Shown one piece after another: positions 1 through 8,045 of a DNA stretch of 64,000 nt (positions within the stretch are counted from its first letter, which is position 1; each line of letters begins with the position of its first letter). The notes beneath the pieces were generated by a model. That model saw nothing but the letters and a program-made list of their open reading frames with translations. It searched no databases and was not told the origin of the DNA. A program made the translations under genes and the position numbers. The DNA lies in NCBI RefSeq assembly GCF_945906775.1, contig NZ_CAMDRE010000001.1:1054001-1118000 (forward strand), read 5' to 3'. The stretch comes from Citrobacter sp. Marseille-Q6884 (GTDB lineage: Bacteria; Pseudomonadota; Gammaproteobacteria; Enterobacterales; Enterobacteriaceae).

Positions 1-704
1 AGCTTGTCGATGAACGCATCGTTGCGCTGAAACCACAATCACTGGACAACGCCTCTGCGGCTGCTCTGCCACTCACCGCCATTACCGCATGGGAAATGCT
101 GTTCGACCGTTTGGGCGTTGAGGAAAACGGCAACGAAGGCGATGTTTTATTGATTGTCGGCGCGGCGGGCGGCGTGGGTTCGATCCTCACCCAACTGGCC
201 AGTAAGCTGACAAAAATGACCGTGATCGGCACGGCATCACGCCCTGAAAGCCAGAAATGGGTACGCGAAGCCGGAGCAGACCATGTGATTGATCACAGCA
301 AGCCACTGACAGAAGAGCTGGCACGGATCGGCATTAAAGAGGTCACGCACGTTGCCAGCCTGAACAATACCGAACAGCACTATCAGCAAATCATCGCCGC
401 GCTGGCTCCGCAGGGCAAACTGGCGTTAATTGACGACCCAGAATCTCTGGATGCGCGTCCGCTGAAGGTGAAAAGCATCTCTTTGCACTGGGAATTTATG
501 TTCACCCGCTCGATGTTTGAAACCCGCGACATCATCGCCCAGCACCATTTACTGACCCGCGTGGCGCAGTTAATCGACAGCAAGGTGATCCACACGACGT
601 TGGGCGAACATTATGGCGCCATCACCGCCGCGAATTTGCAAAAGGCCCACGCCCAAATTGAAACCGGTCGTGCGGTGGGCAAGATCGTTCTGGAGGGGTT
701 TTAA
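1..704 (+). CDS. Zinc-type alcohol dehydrogenase / quinone oxidoreductase family protein (5' end missing)
   Basis: The C-terminal part of a medium-chain dehydrogenase/reductase. The reading frame is open from the left edge (frame of base 3), so the gene starts outside the window; the first internal ATG at 96 is not the start. A Rossmann nucleotide-binding motif, VGAAGGVGS, is visible, followed by the central GADHVIDHSKPL-type segment usual in this family, which transfers hydride from NAD(P)H to alcohols, aldehydes or quinones. The catalytic N-terminal domain is not visible, so metal binding cannot be judged. The stop lies one base before the next gene, an ABM-fold monooxygenase, so the two are probably cotranscribed and may deal together with reactive carbonyls or quinones. 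That pairing is an inference. Confidence 0.85.
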   Translation, partial: LVDERIVALKPQSLDNASAAALPLTAITAWEMLFDRLGVEENGNEGDVLLIVGAAGGVGSILTQLASKLTKMTVIGTASRPESQKWVREAGADHVIDHSKPLTEELARIGIKEVTHVASLNNTEQHYQQIIAALAPQGKLALIDDPESLDARPLKVKSISLHWEFMFTRSMFETRDIIAQHHLLTRVAQLIDSKVIHTTLGEHYGAITAANLQKAHAQIETGRAVGKIVLEGF

Positions 705-705
705 C

Positions 706-1011
706 ATGTCGGACACTGAGGTGATTTCCATCATTGCGGTACTGAAAGCCAAACCGGGGAAAACAGAGGCACTGAAACAGGCGCTGCGGGCACTTTTGCT
801 GCCCACGCGTCGGGAGCCGGGCAATCTCGAATATGCGCTTTTTCAGCTACGTGACACGCCGGATGTGTTTTACGTCCGCGAATCCTGGCGCGGTCAGGCC
901 GGTCTGGATGAGCACATCAACCTGCCGCATTTCCAGACATTCATTCTGCAAATGAATGACCTGCTGGCCGAGCCGCTACGTCTGGATTATCTGACGCCTG
1001 TTGAAGCGTAA
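706..1011 (+). CDS. Antibiotic biosynthesis monooxygenase (ABM) domain protein, putative quinol monooxygenase
   Basis: A 101-residue single-domain protein of the dimeric alpha/beta-barrel ABM type. Family features seen: an N-terminal strand followed by AKPGKTEALKQALRALL, a central EPGNLEYALFQLRDTPDVFYVRESWR segment, and the H-x-x-x-PHFQ pattern near residue 75. Relatives such as YgiN oxidise quinols without a cofactor. The ATG at 706 is preceded by TGGAGGGG at a good distance and lies one base after the upstream dehydrogenase stop; an in-frame earlier ATG at 613 lies inside that gene and is rejected. The actual substrate is unknown. Confidence 0.85.
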   Translation: MSDTEVISIIAVLKAKPGKTEALKQALRALLLPTRREPGNLEYALFQLRDTPDVFYVRESWRGQAGLDEHINLPHFQTFILQMNDLLAEPLRLDYLTPVEA

Positions 1012-1020
1012 TGTTAACCC

Positions 1021-1049
1021 GTTGATTCCCCGAATTTCGGGGAATCAAC
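1021..1049. other. Perfect 14-bp inverted repeat after the monooxygenase gene
   Basis: GTTGATTCCCCGAA and its exact reverse complement surround one central base, 9 bases after the monooxygenase stop and before the yicL leader. A hairpin here could end transcription or protect the 3' end, but no run of T follows on either strand, so it is not a canonical intrinsic terminator. Confidence 0.5.
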
Positions 1050-1137
1050 GACAAGGGATGAGGTATGCCTGCGACCCGAGTCTTCTCTGCTATGATGTCT
1101 GCACACAAATAAGACAAAACAACATGCAGAGGAAAAG

Positions 1138-2040
1138 ATGAGTTCCACCAGAAGAGGGATGATGAACGTCCTGATTGCCGCCGTTTTATGGGGAAGTTCA
1201 GGGGTTTGCGCGCAGTACATCATGGAGCAAAGCCAGATGTCGTCACAGTTTCTGACCATGACGCGTCTGATTTTCGCCGGTCTCATTCTGCTGATGCTCT
1301 CCTTTGTGCACGGCGACAAAGTCTTCTCCATCCTCAAAAACCGTAAAGATGCCATCAGCCTGCTGATTTTTTCCGTGGTGGGGGCGCTTACCGTACAGTT
1401 AACCTTTCTGCTGACCATTGAAAAATCTAACGCCGCCACCGCGACGGTACTGCAATTTCTATCACCGACTATTATCGTGGCGTGGTTTTCTGTGGTGCGC
1501 AAAGCACGGCCGGGAATACTGGTGCTGACAGCGATCCTGACGTCACTCATCGGTACCTTTTTACTGGTCACCCACGGTAACCCCACGTCGCTTTCCATCT
1601 CCCCTGCCGCGCTGTTCTGGGGGATCGCCTCAGCATTTGCTGCCGCGTTCTATACCACGTATCCCTCTACGCTTATCGCCCGCTACGGAACGCTGCCAGT
1701 GGTCGGCTGGAGCATGTTAATCGGTGGCATGATCCTGCTTCCGTTCTATGCCGGACAGGGAACCCACTTCGTGGTAAATGGCAGTTTGATTCTGGCGTTT
1801 TTCTATCTGGTGGTGATCGGTACGTCGCTGACGTTTAGCCTGTATCTGAAAGGCGCGCAGATGATTGGGGGGCCGAAAGCGAGCATTTTGAGCTGCGCAG
1901 AGCCGCTGAGCAGCGCATTACTGTCGCTGCTACTGTTGGGGATTACGTTCACCCTGCCCGACTGGCTGGGCACGCTGCTCATCCTCTCTTCCGTCGTACT
2001 GATCTCAATGGATTCCCGCCGCCGCGCCAGAGCGGCATAA
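1138..2040 (+). CDS. yicL: YicL, EamA-family inner-membrane transporter
   Basis: A 300-residue drug/metabolite-transporter superfamily protein with about ten hydrophobic segments in two EamA repeats. It matches E. coli YicL almost throughout, for instance in the N-terminal NVLIAAVLWGSSGVCAQYIM and the GASILSCAEPLSSALLS-type second repeat. The substrate is unknown. The ATG at 1138 follows AGAGGAAAAG, a good ribosome site. It lies next to nlpA, convergent, as in E. coli. The last residues (RRRARAA) form a basic cytoplasmic tail. Confidence 0.92.
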   Translation: MSSTRRGMMNVLIAAVLWGSSGVCAQYIMEQSQMSSQFLTMTRLIFAGLILLMLSFVHGDKVFSILKNRKDAISLLIFSVVGALTVQLTFLLTIEKSNAATATVLQFLSPTIIVAWFSVVRKARPGILVLTAILTSLIGTFLLVTHGNPTSLSISPAALFWGIASAFAAAFYTTYPSTLIARYGTLPVVGWSMLIGGMILLPFYAGQGTHFVVNGSLILAFFYLVVIGTSLTFSLYLKGAQMIGGPKASILSCAEPLSSALLSLLLLGITFTLPDWLGTLLILSSVVLISMDSRRRARAA

Positions 2041-2068
2041 AGCCAACCGGCGCGGCAACGGGCGAACA

Positions 2069-2881
2069 TTACCAGCCCGGCACCGCGCCGCCGTTAAAGA
2101 TCGTTTCCGCCGCTTTCGCCACTTCCGGTGACTGATAAGATTGCAGGAACGCTTTGACGTTCTCAGCATCTTTGTTGTCTTCTCGCGCCACCAGAATATT
2201 CACGTACGGCGAGTTTTTATCTTCAATAAACACGCTGTCATGCACCGGAGAAAGCCCGGTTTGCTGAATGTAAGTGGTACTGATGATTGCCACATCCACT
2301 TTCTGATCGTCCAGCACACGCGGCAGTTGTGCGCCTTCCAGCTCCATAATATTCAGATGACGAGGATTATCCGTAATATCCAGCGCCGTCGGCAGCAGAC
2401 CCTTGCCCTCTTTCAGGGTAATCAGCTTCTCTTTTTGCAGCAGCAACAGCGCACGCCCCAGATTCGTAGGATCGTTAGGTATCGCAATGGTCGCGCCATC
2501 TTTCAGTTCGGCAACAGTTTTGATTTTTTTCGAATAACCGGCCATCGGGAAGACAAACGTATTGCCCACCGCCACCAGTTTATAGTTATGCGCTTTATTA
2601 TCCTGCTCAAGGAATGGACGATGCTGGAAAACGTTGGCATCCAGCTCACCGTGATTGGTGGCATCATTAGGCAATAACGAGCCACTGAACCCCACCAGTT
2701 CAACGTCCAGACCGTACTTCTCTTTAGCCACTTTCTTCGCGACTTCTGCCACATCCTGCTCTGCGCCGTTAATGACGCCCACTTTAATATGTTTGGCGTC
2801 ACTGCTTTGCTGGTCGCAACCTGCCAGCAATATTCCCGCCAGCAATACCGTCGCCCCGAAATAAGGTATTTTCAATTTCAC
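2069..2881 (-). CDS. nlpA: NlpA, inner-membrane lipoprotein 28 (MetQ-like substrate-binding protein)
   Basis: A 270-residue periplasmic-binding-type lipoprotein related to the methionine-binding protein MetQ. The signal peptide ends in a lipobox, LLAGC, with the lipidated cysteine at residue 22; it is followed by Asp, the +2 residue that keeps lipoproteins in the inner membrane. The body carries family motifs such as KHIKVGVINGAEQDV and AIPNDPTNLGRALLLLQK. I chose the GTG at 2881 (AAGGAT seven bases upstream, length close to the 272 residues of E. coli NlpA) over longer in-frame starts that would put extra residues before the signal peptide. It is a solitary gene without ABC permease or ATPase neighbours, so its role in methionine uptake is accessory at most. 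Confidence 0.93.
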   Translation of the reverse strand: MKLKIPYFGATVLLAGILLAGCDQQSSDAKHIKVGVINGAEQDVAEVAKKVAKEKYGLDVELVGFSGSLLPNDATNHGELDANVFQHRPFLEQDNKAHNYKLVAVGNTFVFPMAGYSKKIKTVAELKDGATIAIPNDPTNLGRALLLLQKEKLITLKEGKGLLPTALDITDNPRHLNIMELEGAQLPRVLDDQKVDVAIISTTYIQQTGLSPVHDSVFIEDKNSPYVNILVAREDNKDAENVKAFLQSYQSPEVAKAAETIFNGGAVPGW

Positions 2882-3087
2882 GTTTTTATCCTTTTGAAAT
2901 AACCACCTGATGGGTAATGAAATGACTATAGCGGGAAGGCCGCTGCGGTTTAAAAAACGAAAAAGCATCAGCAAGAAGAAAAAAGCATAACGGAGGAATA
3001 AACAAAATCCCGGCAGCATTCACGCTCACCGGGTTGGAAAGCCTGTAAAACCCACGGCGGGTATACAGCAACGCGCACTTCCGGTCA

Positions 3088-3504
3088 TCAAAATGTTTTG
3101 GATAAATAATGGCGCGCAGCGCCTGCTTCCGGGAAGTTTTCGAGGGTCATTTGCAGCTGGTAACCGTTCTTTTGATAAAACGGCAATGCCTGAAAGCTCA
3201 GGGTATCGACCAGCGCATGCAGACACCCTCTCTCTTGCGCGGTCTGTTCAGCGGCCTGCATCAGTTTCGTACCGAAACCGCCTTTGCGCAGGGATTCATG
3301 CATCCATAAAAAATCTATGCACAACCACTCACCTTTAATTTTGCCGATCAATCCTCCCTGTATTTCGTTGCGTTCATCCCGCCAGTAGACCGCCAGATCG
3401 CCAAAATTGGTCGTTTTCAGGAACTGGCGGTTATAAGCACGCAACCCGGTCAGCAGCGCGTTTTGATCCTCTTCTGTCACCGTATCCGTAATCTGTATCT
3501 GCAT
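3088..3504 (-). CDS. GNAT-family N-acetyltransferase
   Basis: A 138-residue single GNAT domain. The acetyl-CoA pyrophosphate loop is visible as LRKGGFGTKLMQ around residues 71-82, followed by an amphipathic helix and the C-terminal LPFYQKNGYQ motif typical of the fold. The ATG at 3504 is preceded by AGGAGG with six-base spacing; an upstream in-frame ATG at 3558 has no such site. The acceptor substrate cannot be told from sequence. It stands alone between nlpA and yicS. Confidence 0.88.
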   Translation of the reverse strand: MQIQITDTVTEEDQNALLTGLRAYNRQFLKTTNFGDLAVYWRDERNEIQGGLIGKIKGEWLCIDFLWMHESLRKGGFGTKLMQAAEQTAQERGCLHALVDTLSFQALPFYQKNGYQLQMTLENFPEAGAARHYLSKTF

Positions 3505-3634
3505 TCTATCCTCCTGAAAAACTACAACTTCTGGATGATTATTATTTTCGACACTCACCCAGGCTGATGAGTGAGCCGTCTACCGTCTACACTTACCCTT
3601 GAGATGATGCGCACTGACAATAAGGATTATTACC

Positions 3635-3928
3635 ATGAAACGAGCCGTTTTTCCGATTATTGCTGTCCTTTTCGCGCTACCGGGTCTGGCACAGGCCGAC
3701 TCGGCTTACAGTGCGCTCCAGTCAGTTCATGAAAAAAATACCGTACTGAAGGACTTACGTAAGATTTGCACCCCACAAGGGTCGCCTTCGGACGAGGTAT
3801 GGGAAAAAACGATTATGTCTGATACGCGTAATCAGCAGCATATCCGCGAAGCGATTTTGGCGATTCAGCGGAGTAATCAAAACAACTACTGGGAAGCACT
3901 CGGCAAGATTGAATGCCCGGATTTATAA
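3635..3928 (+). CDS. yicS: YicS, small secreted protein
   Basis: A 97-residue protein with a clear Sec signal peptide ending LPGLAQA around residue 21 and a mature part of about 76 residues with two cysteines (in KICTP and KIECPD) that could form a disulfide in the periplasm. Length and the segment EKNTVLKDLRKICTP match E. coli YicS, which lies in the same place. Its function is not established as far as I know. Confidence 0.88.
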   Translation: MKRAVFPIIAVLFALPGLAQADSAYSALQSVHEKNTVLKDLRKICTPQGSPSDEVWEKTIMSDTRNQQHIREAILAIQRSNQNNYWEALGKIECPDL

Positions 3929-4021
3929 GCATCATGTAAGAAAATGAGCACTGTAACCGGTTTCTGTGTCGCAAAACGCGTATTGTTGCCATAACGAATA
4001 AATAGCAAAGGATCAACAATC

Positions 4022-5404
4022 ATGCGATACCGTTTTCCTGATAACTTCTGGTGGGGCAGTGCCTGCTCAGCGCTGCAAACCGAAGGAGATAGCCTGAACG
4101 GCGGCAAAAGCCAGACCACATGGGACGTGTGGTTCGACCGCCAGCCAGGCCGTTTTCATCAGGGGGTTGGCCCGGCAAACACGTCGACATTTTATCAGCA
4201 CTGGAAACAAGACATCGCCCTGCTGAAACAGCTCAAACACAACAGCTTTCGTACTTCGCTGAGCTGGTCACGCCTGATCCCGAATGGCACCGGCGAGGTG
4301 AATCCTGAAGCCGTCGAGTTCTATAACAACGTGATCGACGAGCTGCTGGCGCAAGGCATCACGCCCTTTATCACTCTGTTCCACTTCGACATGCCAATGG
4401 TGATGCAGGAGAAAGGCGGCTGGGAAAACCGTGAAGTGGTTGAAGCATTTGGTCGCTATGCCCAAACGTGCTTTACGTTATTCGGCAATCGGGTGAAGCA
4501 CTGGTTCACCTTTAACGAACCGATTGTCCCGGTAGAAGGTGGTTATCTGTATGACTTCCACTATCCGAACGTGGTGGATTTTAAACGCGCAGCCACCGTG
4601 GCGTACCACACGGTACTGGCGCACTCACTGGCCGTTCGCGCGTATCGCGCCGGCAACCATGACGGCGAAATTGGCGTGGTGTTGAACTTAACGCCTTCCT
4701 ATCCGCGCTCGCAAAACCCGGCTGATGTGAAAGCCGCACACTATGCCGATCTGCTGTTTAATCGCAGCTTCCTCGATCCGGTGCTGAAAGGCGAATATCC
4801 GGCGGATCTGATAGCGCTATTGAAAGAGTATGATCAACTGCCTGCATGCCAGCCTGGCGATAGCCAGCTCATCGCCGATGGCAAGATCGATCTGCTGGGC
4901 ATTAACTACTACCAGCCGCGACGGGTCAAATGCCGTGACAGTGCCGTTAACCCGAATGCGCCGTTTATGCCAGAGTGGTTATTTGATTACTACGAAATGC
5001 CGGGACGCAAAATGAACCCTTACCGTGGCTGGGAAATTTATGAGCCTGGCATTTACGATATTATTACCAACCTTCGTGATAATTACGGTAACCCACGCTG
5101 TTTTATTTCGGAAAACGGTATGGGTGTGGAAAACGAGCAGCGCTTTATTCAGCAAGATCAAATCAACGACAGCTACCGTATTGAATTTGTGTCTGAACAC
5201 CTTAAATGGCTACATAAAGGCATCAGCGAAGGGTGTCATTGTCTGGGTTACCACATGTGGACCTTTATTGATAACTGGTCATGGCTTAACGGTTATAAAA
5301 ACCGCTACGGTTTTGTGCAACTCGATTTAGACACGCAAAAACGAACGGTGAAAAAAAGCGGCGAATGGTTTGCCCATACCGCCGAAAACAATGGCTTTGA
5401 TTAA
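4022..5404 (+). CDS. Glycoside hydrolase family 1, probable 6-phospho-beta-glucosidase
   Basis: A 460-residue GH1 enzyme. The catalytic acid/base is in TFNEP (Glu166) and the nucleophile in ISENG (Glu364). The late SWLNGYKNRYGF segment is the loop that in this family binds the phosphate of phosphorylated beta-glucosides, so the likely reaction is cleavage of a beta-glucoside 6-phosphate made by a PTS. No PTS permease or antiterminator lies beside it, unlike bgl, asc or cel operons, so the phosphorylated substrate must come from elsewhere. It is convergent with nepI. The start at 4022 follows AAAGGATCAACA. The precise aglycone is unknown. Confidence 0.9.
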   Translation: MRYRFPDNFWWGSACSALQTEGDSLNGGKSQTTWDVWFDRQPGRFHQGVGPANTSTFYQHWKQDIALLKQLKHNSFRTSLSWSRLIPNGTGEVNPEAVEFYNNVIDELLAQGITPFITLFHFDMPMVMQEKGGWENREVVEAFGRYAQTCFTLFGNRVKHWFTFNEPIVPVEGGYLYDFHYPNVVDFKRAATVAYHTVLAHSLAVRAYRAGNHDGEIGVVLNLTPSYPRSQNPADVKAAHYADLLFNRSFLDPVLKGEYPADLIALLKEYDQLPACQPGDSQLIADGKIDLLGINYYQPRRVKCRDSAVNPNAPFMPEWLFDYYEMPGRKMNPYRGWEIYEPGIYDIITNLRDNYGNPRCFISENGMGVENEQRFIQQDQINDSYRIEFVSEHLKWLHKGISEGCHCLGYHMWTFIDNWSWLNGYKNRYGFVQLDLDTQKRTVKKSGEWFAHTAENNGFD

Positions 5405-5422
5405 GTCCGTGATGGCAGGAGA

Positions 5423-6616
5423 TCACGACATATTCTTGATGCGAACCTTTGCGGCGACCAGCAATGCCGTCAGCAACATCAGGCTGCCGGAGAGCATCAA
5501 AGGTGACAGCAGTCCAAGGTTATCAAGCGCATAGCCTCCCACCGCAGCGCCACAGGTATTGGCGAGCTGGATCACGGCGACCTGCACGGATCCAGCTTTT
5601 TCTGCCTGATCGGCTAGCGAACGGGTGATCCACGTGGACCAGCCGACTGGCACCAGCGCAAATGACAGCCCCCAGATAATCGCAACCCCTGCCGCCACAA
5701 CTTTGTCGCTGCCCCACAGGATCAGCACCAGAGCACAGAGCGCCAGCACCAACGGCGCTCCGGCCAACGCCAGTTTGACCGAACGTTTCAAAACCATGGA
5801 AGAGAGCGACGTGCCGACAAAACTGGCAATCCCAAAACTCAACAGCACCAGCGTCAGGCCATCAACATCAAACCCCGCCAGGTTCATATACACCGGGCGA
5901 ATATAGGTAAAGAAGGCGAACTGTCCGGCAAAAGACATAAAGATGGCAATCATGCCGGCCATAACGCCCGGACGTTGCAGCAGGCTGAACATATTTTGTT
6001 TTTGATGCGAGGGTTCTCCAGGCAGCGAAGGCAGGGATTTCACCACCCAGATGGTACACAGCACACCCATCACCGCCGCCGCATTAAAGACGTTACGCCA
6101 GCCAATAATACCGCCCAAAAAGCTCCCCAGCGGCGCGGCAATCACCAGTGCAATAGAGACCGCCCCAAAGATGACTGACAGCGCTTTCGGCACCGTACGC
6201 GCAGGCACCAGACGCATCGTCAGGGATGCCGACATCGCCCAGAAACCACCGAGCGCCAGTCCCAGGCAGGCTCGCCCCATCAACAGCAGTGAAAAAGAAT
6301 TTGCAAACGAGACCAGCAGGCAGGAAAGCGTGAGCAGCACAGAGAAGAGGATCACCACATAACGGCGATCGGTCGCCTGAATAATCTGGGTGATAAACAG
6401 GCTGGCAAACATAGCGACAAAGGCCGTTACGGTCACCGATTGGCCGGCAACCCCTTCCGAAATACCCAAATCCTGCGCCATAGGCGTCAGCAAACTGACG
6501 GGCAGAAACTCAACGGTTATCAGGCAGGCAACACAGAACGCCACGGAGAATACCGCCGACCAGTTCGGCCGGGCATTCACCTCAGCGCGGGATTTTTGTT
6601 CAATAGCGTCACTCAT
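5423..6616 (-). CDS. nepI: NepI, purine ribonucleoside exporter (MFS)
   Basis: A 397-residue major facilitator with twelve predicted membrane segments. It matches E. coli NepI (YicM), known to export inosine, guanosine and their analogues, including the segment TAFVAMFASLFITQ and the conserved loop between segments 2 and 3 (QATDRRYV). The ATG at 6616 (MSDAIEQ) is preferred over the ATG at 6664 because it gives the family length and has AGGTAA upstream. It ends 19 bases from the convergent GH1 gene. Purine handling recurs nearby with ade and adeQ. Confidence 0.93.
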   Translation of the reverse strand: MSDAIEQKSRAEVNARPNWSAVFSVAFCVACLITVEFLPVSLLTPMAQDLGISEGVAGQSVTVTAFVAMFASLFITQIIQATDRRYVVILFSVLLTLSCLLVSFANSFSLLLMGRACLGLALGGFWAMSASLTMRLVPARTVPKALSVIFGAVSIALVIAAPLGSFLGGIIGWRNVFNAAAVMGVLCTIWVVKSLPSLPGEPSHQKQNMFSLLQRPGVMAGMIAIFMSFAGQFAFFTYIRPVYMNLAGFDVDGLTLVLLSFGIASFVGTSLSSMVLKRSVKLALAGAPLVLALCALVLILWGSDKVVAAGVAIIWGLSFALVPVGWSTWITRSLADQAEKAGSVQVAVIQLANTCGAAVGGYALDNLGLLSPLMLSGSLMLLTALLVAAKVRIKNMS

Positions 6617-6734
6617 TTTGTTACCTGCGTGGTGTTTTTGTAGAAAAGTTACGCAGTGTACCATTAAAATTGTGACGCATTTAACGTTTTAGCAACTCAC
6701 TCATTTGCATCCAGAATGCAAAGCGGTCACATGA

Positions 6735-7034
6735 TTAAATCTGGAATGCCACTCTCTTCCCCGTGGGGAGCTTGACATCAATAGTAAGCTCACCCCCAAG
6801 CGCTGCAACATAACGTTTTAGCGTGGACAAGCGAGGGTCATTATCTGCCTGTTCTATTTTTGCAATGGTTGGCTGTTTAACCCCCATTGCCGCGGCCAGT
6901 TCTGCCTGAGACAGGTTGAGTTCTTCCCTTAACATATTTAAAGCGATAGCCCGGCGCATCTCTTCTACTTTTTCGGCAATACGCTCCTGGCTTTGGGGGC
7001 TCTGTTTAGCCATCAATTCTTTAAGGGTAGCCAT
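6735..7034 (-). CDS. HigA-type XRE antitoxin
   Basis: A 99-residue helix-turn-helix protein with the XRE core LSQAELAAAMGVKQPTIAKIEQ at about residues 42-63 and a short C-terminal strand region. In HigBA-like modules the second gene codes for the DNA-binding antitoxin that neutralises the toxin and represses the operon. Here it follows the toxin gene with a 9-base gap and an AAGGAA site. The pair lies between core genes nepI and yicN, so it looks like an accessory insertion. The symbol is left blank since several HigA/RelB-like families share this organisation. Confidence 0.85.
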   Translation of the reverse strand: MATLKELMAKQSPQSQERIAEKVEEMRRAIALNMLREELNLSQAELAAAMGVKQPTIAKIEQADNDPRLSTLKRYVAALGGELTIDVKLPTGKRVAFQI

Positions 7035-7043
7035 AATGATTCC

Positions 7044-7385
7044 TTACTTGTTAAGGTGCCTGCGATATTCAGCATCAGCGAGCTTGATCATCTCTCTGTA
7101 AAATTTCTTTTCGTTTAATCCTGTTTTATCTCCGGCACATAACACAATGCCCCGTCGAGAAGGATCAAATGCAAAGAATGCCCGAACCGGATTACCTTGA
7201 TGCTGTACGCGTAATTCTTTCATATTGGGAAAATCTGAAGCGTTCACCGTATCCGCAAACGGTCTGCCAAGTTGAGGACCATACTCGGATAAAATCGTGA
7301 TAGCCGCGAGGAGATCCTCCCTGAGCGCTTCGGTTTGCAACTCGAACCACATGTCGAAAACATCCGTTGTTTCAACATCCCACAT
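7044..7385 (-). CDS. HigB/RelE-superfamily (Gp49-like) toxin
   Basis: A 113-residue protein with the phage Gp49-like/HigB pattern: a helical N-terminal half, then MKELRVQHQGNPVRAFFAFDP and VLCAGDKTGLNEKKFYREMIKLADAEYRRHL. Members are ribosome-dependent or free mRNA endonucleases. Its Arg and Lys residues in the two segments fit the usual basic active site. The ATG at 7385 follows GAGGGA. Toxin-first order and the tightly linked XRE gene support a type II module. Activity is inferred, not shown. Confidence 0.85.
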   Translation of the reverse strand: MWDVETTDVFDMWFELQTEALREDLLAAITILSEYGPQLGRPFADTVNASDFPNMKELRVQHQGNPVRAFFAFDPSRRGIVLCAGDKTGLNEKKFYREMIKLADAEYRRHLNK

Positions 7386-7397
7386 TTGCGATCCCTC

Positions 7398-7438
7398 ATA
7401 GCCAATAAGCTATAATTACATTATAGCCTACTCGCTAT
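7398..7438 (-). promoter_or_regulatory. Operator and promoter of the toxin-antitoxin operon
   Basis: Just upstream of the toxin start lie two copies of ATAGC-N6-GCTAT (7398-7413 and 7423-7438), 25 bp apart. The inner half-sites also make a perfect palindrome, GCTATAAT-TAC-ATTATAGC at 7409-7427. On the minus strand a TATAAT hexamer lies inside this palindrome, so a bound repressor would cover the -10 region. The antitoxin is the obvious candidate binder. Confidence 0.75.
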
Positions 7439-7540
7439 TATTTCAACCGCCCTCAACACAATAATAGAGCGCGATCGCCTGCCAATTCGTCAAAAAGCCA
7501 AACCTGGGGATACGATATAAGATAAGAATCGGGCTGGCTC

Positions 7541-7993
7541 TCAGTGCAGCCAGTACACCCCTTCTTCCGGCTGAAAAAGGGCGTTGTAGCGCATTTGAAA
7601 GGTATTGAACTCATGCATATCCGGCTCGACCTCGCGCAAAAAACCGAGCGCCAGGCGTACCTGCGTATCGGTTATGGGCGCTGCCAGCCGGGCTTTTTGC
7701 AGTAAACGATGCCACTGCAACAGGTTCTGTTCGCTCCCGTCAACAATCACGATTTGCCAGATCAATAAAACCTGAGCCGCATTTTGCAAATGCGACTCAT
7801 CCGGGCGATGTAGGTACTGCAAAAACGCATCGCCTTGCGCTTTTCCCATCTGATCGATCATCGATTCTACTGGCACCACGTCAATATTCAGACGCTCACT
7901 CAGGCGGCGAATCGCACGTCGAGAGCTGGACGTCAGTACCCGAAAGCCCACAACAAAAACAACAGCCAGTGTGGCCAGCATTATCCAGACCAT
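7541..7993 (-). CDS. yicN: YicN, DUF1198 membrane-anchored protein
   Basis: A 150-residue protein with one N-terminal membrane segment (MVWIMLATLAVVFVVGF) followed by a soluble helical domain. It matches E. coli YicN in length and sequence (SRRAIRRLSERLNIDVVPVES). I chose the ATG at 7993 because AGGAGA precedes it and the length equals the family's; an ATG 27 bases upstream is less likely. Function unknown. It lies 52 bases downstream of adeQ on the same strand and could be read from it. Confidence 0.88.
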   Translation of the reverse strand: MVWIMLATLAVVFVVGFRVLTSSSRRAIRRLSERLNIDVVPVESMIDQMGKAQGDAFLQYLHRPDESHLQNAAQVLLIWQIVIVDGSEQNLLQWHRLLQKARLAAPITDTQVRLALGFLREVEPDMHEFNTFQMRYNALFQPEEGVYWLH

Positions 7994-8045
7994 GAGTTCT
8001 CCTGCGTTATCCGCACTCATGATATCTGGAAACAGTCGGTGAATA

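Noticed and set aside
6735..7385. Toxin-antitoxin pair as a phage remnant
   Set aside because: The toxin belongs to a phage-named family (Gp49-like), but no other phage gene or attachment site lies nearby.
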